Program-made: the position numbers and the translations under genes | Notes under the pieces: model-generated | Seen by the model: only the letters and a program-made list of their open reading frames with translations | What the model was told of the DNA's origin: nothing | Databases searched by the model: none | Shown: positions 55,722 to 64,000 of the stretch, piece after piece | Layout: the number at the start of each line of letters is the position of its first letter | Position numbering within the stretch: position 1 is the first letter of the stretch | DNA from: Gracilariopsis chorda | Lineage: Eukaryota > Rhodophyta > Florideophyceae > Gracilariales > Gracilariaceae | Assembly (NCBI GenBank): GCA_003194525.1 | Contig: NBIV01000263.1 | Span: 78,546 to 142,545, forward strand | Reading direction: 5' to 3' | DNA length: 64,000 bases

Positions 55722-56551
55722 TTAATTTTGCTTGGCGCCCCGTCCGGTGGCGCCTCGCTTCCCGTTTTTCGGCCTTCCTTTGGATTTTCCTTTCGTCTTA
55801 GAAGCATTCCCCTGATTGCCTTTCTTCGGTAAGGCTTTTCAGTCCTCTTTGGGCCTTGCTTCTTCTGAGAGTCTCGGATGCTCTTCACATCCTTTTTCAA
55901 CGCTGAGAGCTCCTTCCGCAGCCGATCGACTCCCGTAGTATCTGGAGCCTCCACTTCATCGGCCTCGACAGCGGCTTCTTCAGGAGATCAGCGGAACGTT
56001 TCTCAGATTCGACGAACGATCCAAAGGTGAGCTTAAGTTCAAACTTCATCCTGGACTTCTCCATATCTTCGTGGAGTTTGTCCATGTAGTTGGTCTTGAA
56101 GTCCTTCACTCGCTCATCTGTTAGGTCCGGGATGAGGTTATAAGCATGGTGTAGTGCTCCTCGACCTTTACAGTGGCTTCTTTGAAGATGTCCTTACGCT
56201 CGCCATTCATTTCCTTGACATCATCGGCTCTGGCGTCAAGAAGGAGCTGAATGGCATCTTTGCAATAGCGTTCGGTAAGGACCTTGAACTTCTCACGGAA
56301 CGATTCCTCCTGGGAACTAGGACATTGAGGCATGCGGGGCACTGCAATGGCCTTAGGGACAGTTCCTTTCTCTTGTGTTCGAGTAGTTCACTCCAAGAGG
56401 GAGGTTCTTTTCACGATCTTCTCATCCAAATCACTGAACGCGTCGACGATACGGAGCGACGACTTTGTCCAGGTTCGGCTTCACCATGCCATACAGTTCT
56501 TCATCCGAGTACTCTAGCGTGGAGTCTCGGGAACCATGTTCTGAGCGGCAT
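55722..56551 (-). pseudogene. PLE ORF1, unit 3, several indels
   Basis: ORF1 homologue in pieces (56342-56121, 56109-55897, 55954-55688 and others) because of single-base indels. The frame is recoverable against units 1 and 2. Confidence 0.75.
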
Positions 56552-56771
56552 CTTCGGTGAATGATTGAGATCGGATTGGCGACGGCAACTACCCCTCGGA
56601 TTAGGGGTTTTTTGCTTTAGGGGTGGGTGGGGTGTGCGGCGTCGCGGGGTTAGGGGAGAGAGCGGCTTAGGGGCTTAGGGGAAGCCCCTGATTTAGGGGA
56701 GGGTTATATAAGAGGAGGTTGAGAGAAAGAAGGAGGGAAGGGGAAAGAGGGAAGGGGAACGACTTAAGCTT

Positions 56772-56807
56772 GGCAGAGCGCTTTCGTCTTTATGACTCCT
56801 CAGTGCC
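56772..56807 (-). ncRNA. Minimal hammerhead ribozyme (unit 4)
   Basis: Unchanged although the surrounding unit carries many indels. Confidence 0.8.
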
Positions 56808-56922
56808 TGGTGGGTTGACTGGGAGGAGAGAGGGTCGGAGCGATTCCGGAGCCCTTATATACACTCCTGATCTACCCTAACACTAAGCTGCCGCTACCTC
56901 TTAACTACATGTGTATGATGAC

Positions 56923-58787
56923 TCACTCCAACGTTAAGAATTGTGGGCCATCTGCTTCGTTGGCTGCTGCGTTGGCTTCGCTGGCTTTGGCCGTTCCTGC
57001 TTCTTCCAGAAGCGGTTCCAGTAAGCCACATACCTATGAAACATATTCTCTCGTGTGATCCTCCTCCGCGTGACATTACAACGAGTTGTCTTACGTGAGC
57101 GTGCTACACGTGCACCTACATCTGTACTTCCAATACGTGCATGTACACGTGCACTAATTACACCTTTCCTGACATTGTCACCTTGTGTAAACAGCATAGT
57201 ACGTGGCCATCTCTCATGTAACTTTGGATTCACAAACTTAGTGTAAACCCATTGTTCCAGCAGCTTCCACGTATCTCTCACAAGTGGATGGTACTGACAC
57301 TTGACAACTTTGGTCTAGTTCAGGAGGATCCCTAGTGACGCCTCGCAAATACTTGTCACGATCACGGTAACTTACATAATCCAATGCGACACGTAGCTGT
57401 TTTCCAGTATACCCACGTTGTGCCAGCATTTGAAATAGAAAGTGTACCTTGTGCACCCAGGTTCGTTCATCGCTGGTGTTTCTCAGGTACCTGATTATTT
57501 CTCCCTTTGATAACACCAGTGAAAACGTGGTCTGGGTGGTTAGACTTGCCGTGGAGATAAAGAAATTTGGAGATAGGTTTCGTGTACACCTTGATGTCCA
57601 CAATATTCCTGAAGAGGAATCTCCTTCCTTTATAGATCTCCAGATCCAGGTAGATAGCTCGCTGATCACTGATATCCCATGTAAAGTTGAGATTTGAGCA
57701 TGCACTTAACTTTTTCATGAGACTTTCAGCCGCTTCTCTGGATCGGAGGATCACGAAACCATCATCAATATATCTTCGGTTCATGATCACATCCTTGGCA
57801 TAGTCCTTGAAGATCCTTCGGAACTTATAGAACAAGTACAAGTTGGCAAATGATGGAGCAACTGGTGTGCCCGTTGCTGTCCCAGTTACTTGTCTATAAA
57901 ACCCTTTCTCCTAGCTGCACGAAATTGTTGTTCATAATCAGCTGTAGGATACGACACCAGAAGCCATTGTAGTTCATGAATATTGAAGGTAGTTCACGAA
58001 ACCAACACCCGAATGGCATCTTTGATGTCGATTGCAGGGTAGCACCTTCTACGTCGTACGTTAGGAATGTACAGTCGTTGGGAAAGGTGCATTTGTTCCA
58101 ATTGTCTCACAGTCTGCCAGCTGTCACAGTGATAGCCGTATCTTTGCCACAACTTCGTTTAGAATTGAACTTAGTTGTCGCGACAATTCGGCCAGCATAT
58201 ATGAGTGTGATGCTGTGATTGGCCTAGACTTGACTGTGGGCTTATGGCATCTTCGGAAGTACATAAAAGGGAGCTGGTCTTCGGCTTTCTTGGCGTATCG
58301 AATGATACTTTTCTCTTCCTTCTCGGGTAGTGGACACTGTTGCAAGATTCAACGAGTTACTGAGTACTCTTTCATGGGGGAAAGAAGACACTTCAGAGAA
58401 TGCACCCCGTTGATTTCTCGTCCACTAGTCCGTCGTAGAAGTCAGAGCTCATAAGTGTGAGACCAAGGTTCTATCCGATTCTTTGACGATCCAACCCTTT
58501 CCTTAATTACTTCATTCCTTGCACTATCGTTAAATGCAAGGAAGGGGTCGATTCAACATTCATCTTACTAACCACCTCTCTCCAACTTGTGTTGAACACG
58601 AGTTATGGTTTGTCGATCAACCCCGTCATACCCTCTCTTCAGAACCCTTGCAGATCTGTCACAGCTTGTCCGAGTGACAGCCTGAGCGGCGAATTGCAGA
58701 GAAAACCCTCCTCCTACCGATATGTACCTTCTTCACATTATCCGGTACTTCGTTATGAGGTATGTTAATCGGAGGGTTGTACTTCAT
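56923..58787 (-). pseudogene. PLE reverse transcriptase (ORF2), unit 4, indels
   Basis: RT core segments readable in pieces, including a YIDD-containing piece at 57841-57467 and the basic C-terminal piece 57281-56934. At least ten indels relative to unit 2. Confidence 0.75.
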
Positions 58788-58829
58788 GCTTCTGGTTCAA
58801 AAGAGCGGGCTTCCGTGGCCTTGAACGGT

Positions 58830-59658
58830 TTAATTTTGCTTGGCGCCCCGTCCGGTGGCGCCTCGCTTCCGTTTTTCGGCCTTCCTTTGGATTTTCCTTT
58901 CGTCTTAGAAGCATTCCCCTGATTGCCTTTCTTCGGGTAAGGCTTTTCAGTCCTCTTTGGGCCTTGCTTCTTCTGAGAGTCTCGGATGCTCTTCACATCC
59001 TTTTTCAACGCTGAGAGCTCCTTCCGCAGCCGATCGACTCCCGTAGTATCTGGAGCCTCCACTTCATCGGCCTCGACAGCGGCTTTCTTCAGGAGATCAG
59101 CGGAACGTTTCTCAGATTCGACGAACGATCCAAAGGTGAGCTTAAGTTCAAACTTCATCCTGGACTTCTCCATATCTTCGTGGAGTTTGTCCATGTAGTT
59201 GGTCTTGAAGTCCTTCACTCGCTCATCTGTTAGTCCGGGATGAGGTTATAAGCATGGTGTAGTGCTTTCCTCGACCTTTACAGTGGCTTCTTTGAAGATG
59301 TCCTTACGCTCGCCATTCATTCCTTGACATCATCGGCTCTGGCGTCAGAAGGAGCTGAATGCATCTTTGCAAATAGCGTTCGGTAAGGACCTTGAACTTC
59401 TCACGGAACGATTCCTCCTGGGAACTAGGACATTGAGGCATGCGGGGCACTGCAATGGCCTTAGGACAGTTCCTTTCTCTTGGTGTTCGAGTAGTTCACT
59501 CAAGAGGGAGGTTCTTTTCACGATCTTCTCATCCAAATCCTGAACGCGTCGACATACGGAGCGACGACTTTGTCCAGGTTCGCTTCACCATGCCATACAG
59601 TTCTTCATCCGAGTACTCTAGCGGTGGAGTCTTCGGGAACCATTTCTGAGGCCGGCAT
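58830..59658 (-). pseudogene. PLE ORF1, unit 4, indels
   Basis: C-terminal 125 codons or so are continuous (59218-58784 frame, shifted near 58868). The N-terminal part is broken around 59230-59350 and 59550-59650. Confidence 0.7.
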
Positions 59659-59871
59659 TCTTCGGTGAATGATTGAGATCGGATTGGCGACGCAACTACC
59701 CTCGGATTAGGGTTTTTTGCTTTAGGGGGGGTGGGGGTGTGCGGCTCGCGGGGTTTAGGGGAGAGAGCGGCTTAGGGCTTAGGGGAAGCCCTGATTTAGG
59801 GGAGGTTATATAAGAGGAGTTGAGAGAAAGAAGGAGAGGGGGAAAGAGGGAAGGGGAACGACTTAAAGCTT

Positions 59872-59907
59872 GGCAGAGCGCTTTCGTCTTTATGACTCCT
59901 CAGTGCC
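59872..59907 (-). ncRNA. Minimal hammerhead ribozyme (unit 5)
   Basis: Core and stems identical to unit 1. Confidence 0.8.
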
Positions 59908-60023
59908 TGGTGGGTTGACTGGGAGAGAGAAGGGTCGGAGCGATTCCGGAGCCCTTATATACACTCCTGATCTACCCTAACACTAAGCTGCCGCTACCCT
60001 CTTAACTACATGTGTATGATGAC

Positions 60024-61889
60024 TCACTCAACGTTAAGAATTGTGGGCCATCTGCTTCGTTGGCTGCTGCGTTGGCTTCGCTGGCTTTGGCCCGTTCCTG
60101 CTTCTTCCAGAAGCGGTTCCAGTAGCCACATACCTATGAAACATATTCTCTCGTGTGATCCTCCTCCGCGTGACATTACAAACGAGTTGTCTTACGTGAG
60201 CGTGCTACACGTGCACCTACATCTGTACTTCCAATACGTGCATGTACACGTGCACTAATTACACCTTTCCTGACATTGTCACCTTGTGTAAACCAGCATA
60301 GTACGTGCCATCTCTCATGTAACTTTGGATTCACAACTTAGTGTAAACCCATTGTTCCAGCAGCTTCCACGTTATCTCTCACAGTGGATGGTACTGACAC
60401 TTGACAACTGGTCTAGTTCAGGAGGATCCCTAGTGACGCCTCGCAAATACTTGTCACGATCACGGTAACTTACATAATCCAATGCGACACGTAGCTGTTT
60501 TCCAGTATACCCACAGCTGTGCCAGCATTTGAAATAGAAAGTGTACCTTGTGCACCCAGGTTCGTTCATCGCTGGTGTTTCTCAGGTACCTGATTATTTC
60601 TCCTTTGATAACACCAGTGAAAACGTGGTCTGGGTGGTTAGACTTGCCGTGGAGATAAAGAAATTTGGAGATAGGTTTCGTGTACACCTTGATGTCCACA
60701 ATATTCCTGAAGAGGAATCTCCTTCCTTTATAGATCTCCAGATCCAGGTAGATAGCTCGCTGATCACTGATATCCCATGTAAAGTTGAGATTTGAGCATG
60801 CACTTAACTTTTTCATGAGACTTTCAGCCGCTTCTCTGGATCGGAGGATCACGAAACCATCATCAATATATCTTCGGTTCATGATCACATCCTTGGCATA
60901 GTCCTTGAAGATCCTTCGGAACTTATAGAACAAGTACAAGTTGGCAAATGATGGAGCAACTGGTGTGCCCGTTGCTGTCCCAGTTACTTGTCTATAAACC
61001 CTTTCTCCTAGCTGCACGAAATTGTTGTTCATAATCAGCTGTAGGATACGACACCAGAAGCCATTGTTAGTCATGAATATTGAAGGTAGTTCACGAACCA
61101 ACACCCGAATGGCATCTTTGATGTCGATTGCAGGGTAGCACCTTTCTACGTCGTACGTTAGGAATGTACAGTCGTTGGGAAGGTGCATTTGTTCCAATTG
61201 TCTCACAGTCTGCCAGCTGTTCACAGTGATAGCCGGTATCTTTGCCACAACTTCGTTTAGAATTGAACTTAGTTGTCGCGACAATTCGGCCAGCATATAT
61301 GAGTGTGATGCTGTGATTGGCCTAGACTTGACTGTGGGCTTATGGATCTTCGGAAGTACATAAAAGGGAGCTGGGTCTTCGGCTTTCTTGGCGTATCGAA
61401 TGATACTTTTCTCTTCCTTCTCGGGTAGTGGACACTGTTGCAAGATTTCAACGAGGTTACTGAGTACTCTTTCATGGGGGAAAGAAGACACTTCAGAGAA
61501 TGCACCCCCGTTGATTTCTCCGTCCACTAGTCCGTCGTAGAAGTCAGAGCTCATAAGTGTGAGACCAAGGTTCTTATCCGATTTTTGACGATCCAACCCT
61601 TTTCCTTAATGTACTTCATTCCTTGCACTATCGTTAAATGCAAGGAAGGGGGTCGATCAACATTCATCTTACTAACCACTCTCTCCAACTTGTGTTGAAC
61701 ACGAGTTATGGTTTGTCGATCAACCCCGTCATACCCTCTCTTCAGAACCCTTGGCAGATCTGTCACAGCTTGTCCGAGTGACAGCCTGAGCGGCGATTGC
61801 AGAGAAAACCCTCCTCCTACCGATAGTACCTTCTTCACATTATCCGGTACTTCGTTATGAGGTATGTTAATCGGAGGGTTGTACTTCAT
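60024..61889 (-). pseudogene. PLE reverse transcriptase (ORF2), unit 5
   Basis: ATG 61887-61889. One missing base near 61581 separates 112 N-terminal codons from a 378-codon piece (61596-60460) that spans the G5 run, all RT motifs and YIDD. Further indels below 60515 break the basic C-terminus. Confidence 0.85.
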
Positions 61890-61933
61890 GCTTCTGGGTT
61901 CAAAAGAGCGGGGCTTCCGTGGCCTTGAACGGT

Positions 61934-62768
61934 TTAATTTTGCTTGGCGCCCCGTCCGGTGGCGCCTCGCTTCCCGTTTTTCGGCCTTCCTTTGGATTTT
62001 CCTTTCGTCTTAGAAGCATTCCCCTGATTGCCTTTCTTCGGGTAAGGCTTTTCAGTCCTCTTTGGGCCTTGCTTCTTCTGAGAGTCTCGGATGCTCTTCA
62101 CATCCTTTTTCAACGCTGAGAGCTCCTTCCGCAGCCGATCGACTCCCGTAGTATCTGGAGCCTCCACTTCATCGGCCTCGACAGCGGCTTTCTTCAGGAG
62201 ATCAGCGGAACGTTTCTCAGATTCGACGAACGATCCAAAGGTGAGCTTAAGTTCAAACTTCATCCTGGACTTCTCCATATCTTCGTGGAGTTTTGTCCAT
62301 GTAGTTGGTCTTGAAGTCCTTCACTCGCTCATCTGTTAGGTCCGGGATGAGGTTATAAGCATGGTGTAGTGCTTCCTCGACCTTTACAGTGGCTTCTTTG
62401 AAGATGTCCTTACGCTCGCCATTCATTTCCTTGACATCATCGGCTCTGGCGTCAAGAAGGAGCTGAATGGCATCTTTGCAATAGCGTTCGGTAAGGACCT
62501 TGAACTTCTCACGGAACGATTCCTCCTGGGAACTAGGACATTGAGGCATGCGGGGCACTGCAATGGCCTTAGGGACAGTTCCTTTCTCTTGGTGTTCGAG
62601 TAGTTCACTCAAGAGGGAGGTTCTTTTCACGATCTTCTCATCCAAATCCTGAACGCGTCGACGATACGGAGCGACGACTTTGTCCAGGTTCGGCTTCACC
62701 ATGCCATACAGTTCTTCATCCGAGTACTCTAGCGGTGGAGTCTCGGGAACCATGTTCTGAGGCGGCAT
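61934..62768 (-). pseudogene. PLE ORF1, unit 5, one frameshift
   Basis: Two overlapping pieces, 62768-62253 and 62278-61934, split by an extra T in GTTTTGTCC near 62292. Otherwise identical to unit 1 ORF1. Confidence 0.8.
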
Positions 62769-62989
62769 CTTCGGTGAATGATTGAGATCGGATTGGCGAC
62801 GGCAACTACCCCTCGGATTAGGGGTTTTTTGCTTTAGGGGTGGGGGGTGTGCGGCGTCGCGGGGGTTTAGGGGGAGAGAGCGGCTTAGGGGCTTAGGGGA
62901 AGCCCCTGATTTAGGGGAGGGTTATATAAGAGGAGGTTGAGAGAAAGAAGGAGGGAAGGGGAAAGAGGGAAGGGGAACGACTTAAGCTT

Positions 62990-63025
62990 GGCAGAGCGCT
63001 TTCGTCTTTATGACTCCTCAGTGCC
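62990..63025 (-). ncRNA. Minimal hammerhead ribozyme (unit 6)
   Basis: Core and stems identical to unit 1. Confidence 0.8.
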
Positions 63026-63141
63026 TGGTGGGTTGACTGGGAGGAGAGAAGGGTCGGAGCGATTCCGGAGCCCTTATATACACTCCTGATCTACCCTAAC
63101 ACTAAGCTGCCGCTACCTCTTAACTACATGTGTATGATGAC

Positions 63142-64000
63142 TCACTCCAACGTTAAGAATTGTGGGCCATCTGCTTCGTTGGCTGCTGCGTTGGCTTCGC
63201 TGGCTTTGGCCCGTTCCTGCTTCTTCCAGAAGCGGTTCCAGTAAGCCACATACCTATGAAACATATTCTCTCGTGTGATCCTCCTCCGCGTGACATTACA
63301 ACGAGTTGTCTTACGTGAGCGTGCTACACGTGCACCTACATCTGTACTTCCAATACGTGCATGTACACGTGCACTAATTACACACCTTTCCTGACATTGT
63401 CACCTTGTGTAAACAGCATAGTACGGGCCATCTCTCATGTAACTTTGGATTCACAAACTTAGTGTAAACCCATTGTTCCAGCAGCTTCCACGTATCTCTC
63501 ACAAGTGGATGGTACTGACACTTGACAACTTGGTCTAGTTCAGGAGGATCCCTAGTGACGCCTCGCAAATACTTGTCACGATCACGGTAACTTACATAAT
63601 CCAATGCGACACGTAGCTGTTTTCCAGTATACCCACGTTGTGCCAGCATTTGAAATAGAAAGTGTACCTTGTGCACCCAGGTTCGTTCATCGCTGGTGTT
63701 TCTCAGGTACCTGATTATTTCTCCTTTGATAACACCAGTGAAAACGTGGTCTGGGTGGTTAGACTTGCCGTGGAGATAAAGAAATTTGGAGATAGGTTTC
63801 GTGTACACCTTGATGTCCACAATATTCCTGAAGAGGAATCTCCTTCCTTTATAGATCTCCAGATCCAGGTAGATAGCTCGCTGATCACTGATATCCCATG
63901 TAAAGTTGAGATTTGAGCATGCACTTAACTTTTTCATGAGACTTTCAGCCGCTTCTCTGGATCGGAGGATCACGAAACCATCATCAATATATCTTCGGTT
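63142..64000 (-). CDS. PLE reverse transcriptase (ORF2), unit 6, partial
   Basis: RT C-terminal half up to the window edge (RYIDDG codons lie at the very end). A 2-base insertion near 63383 and a lost base near 63426 break the basic tail. Confidence 0.8.

Larger units (their letters stand above)
53496..56611 (-). mobile_element. EN-deficient Penelope-like element, unit 3
   Basis: 3116 bp, same order of parts as units 1 and 2. It differs by many single-base indels, few if any substitutions (for example GTTTCTTTT-type run changes near 55030 and a lost base near 55978). Confidence 0.88.
56612..59716 (-). mobile_element. EN-deficient Penelope-like element, unit 4 (most indels)
   Basis: 3105 bp. 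Densest in one-base indels, not all in homopolymers (for example near 57305, 57503, 57975, 58000, 58130 and 59345), with sequence otherwise as in unit 1. No long frame survives in ORF2. Confidence 0.85.
59717..62828 (-). mobile_element. EN-deficient Penelope-like element, unit 5
   Basis: 3112 bp. Indels are concentrated in the left 0.8 kb (59717-60510); the right part is almost clean. The abrupt change within one unit points to a change in assembly quality rather than to age. Confidence 0.88.
62829..64000 (-). mobile_element. EN-deficient Penelope-like element, unit 6, cut by window edge
   Basis: 3' region, ribozyme and the C-terminal part of ORF2 are visible; the array continues beyond the window. 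Begins after the same GGATTAGGGGTTTTTTGC junction. Confidence 0.88.

Overview
The window reads as the end of a chromosome (subtelomere plus telomere-associated retroelements) of an intron-poor microbial eukaryote. Evidence: long intron-free eukaryotic-type genes (FANCJ/RTEL1-like, RecQ-like and PIF1-like helicases, an RNB exoribonuclease, a SET domain, Myb/SANT proteins), a tract of T(3-6)AGGGG telomere-like repeats at about 47.09-47.25 kb, and beyond it a head-to-tail array of Penelope-like retroelements (PLEs). The layout of the RecQ gene (N-terminal C2H2 pair, a 'PARGTE' region, helicase core, Cys-rich tail) recalls the telomere-linked helicases of fungi. The lineage cannot be fixed from sequence alone, and the T-rich telomere-like repeat is unusual.

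Left part (1-12 kb, all minus strand): the N-terminal part of a FANCJ/RTEL1-like helicase, a large RecQ-like gene broken by stops and a frameshift, and a DNA N4/N6-methyltransferase fused to a SET domain, also broken. Arrays of palindromic repeats lie between the genes (1.24-1.45 kb; 10.58-11.94 kb), with one more palindrome at the left edge inside the helicase frame.

Middle (12-38 kb): a family of long genes with a ParB-like 'DGRHR' motif. Copy A is truncated, copy B carries a C-terminal 2OG-Fe(II) oxygenase-like region, and a divergent third copy lies near 35 kb. There is also a very long unknown gene (21.6-27.25 kb), a SANT gene and a telobox-like Myb gene separated by an LTR-like block, and a USP-like cysteine peptidase. 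Several frames continue past single in-frame stop codons of all three kinds, most simply read as ageing subtelomeric pseudogenes.

Right-centre (38-47 kb): a divergent PIF1-helicase / RNB-exonuclease pair. A tandem duplication of this pair has been fused by deletion, leaving fragments of both genes between the intact copies.

Right end (47.25-64 kb): six near-identical PLE units of about 3.12 kb (the sixth is cut by the window edge), all on the minus strand. Each has ORF1 (basic, coiled-coil-like) and ORF2 (reverse transcriptase without GIY-YIG endonuclease), then a TATA box and a minimal hammerhead ribozyme after the RT stop. The 3' ends face the G-rich telomere-like tract and the 5' ends point outward. 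This is the polarity expected if the G-strand 3' end primes reverse transcription, so the array looks like a telomere extended by retroelements. The units differ almost only by small indels, densest in units 3-5, which suggests very recent amplification plus residual sequencing error.
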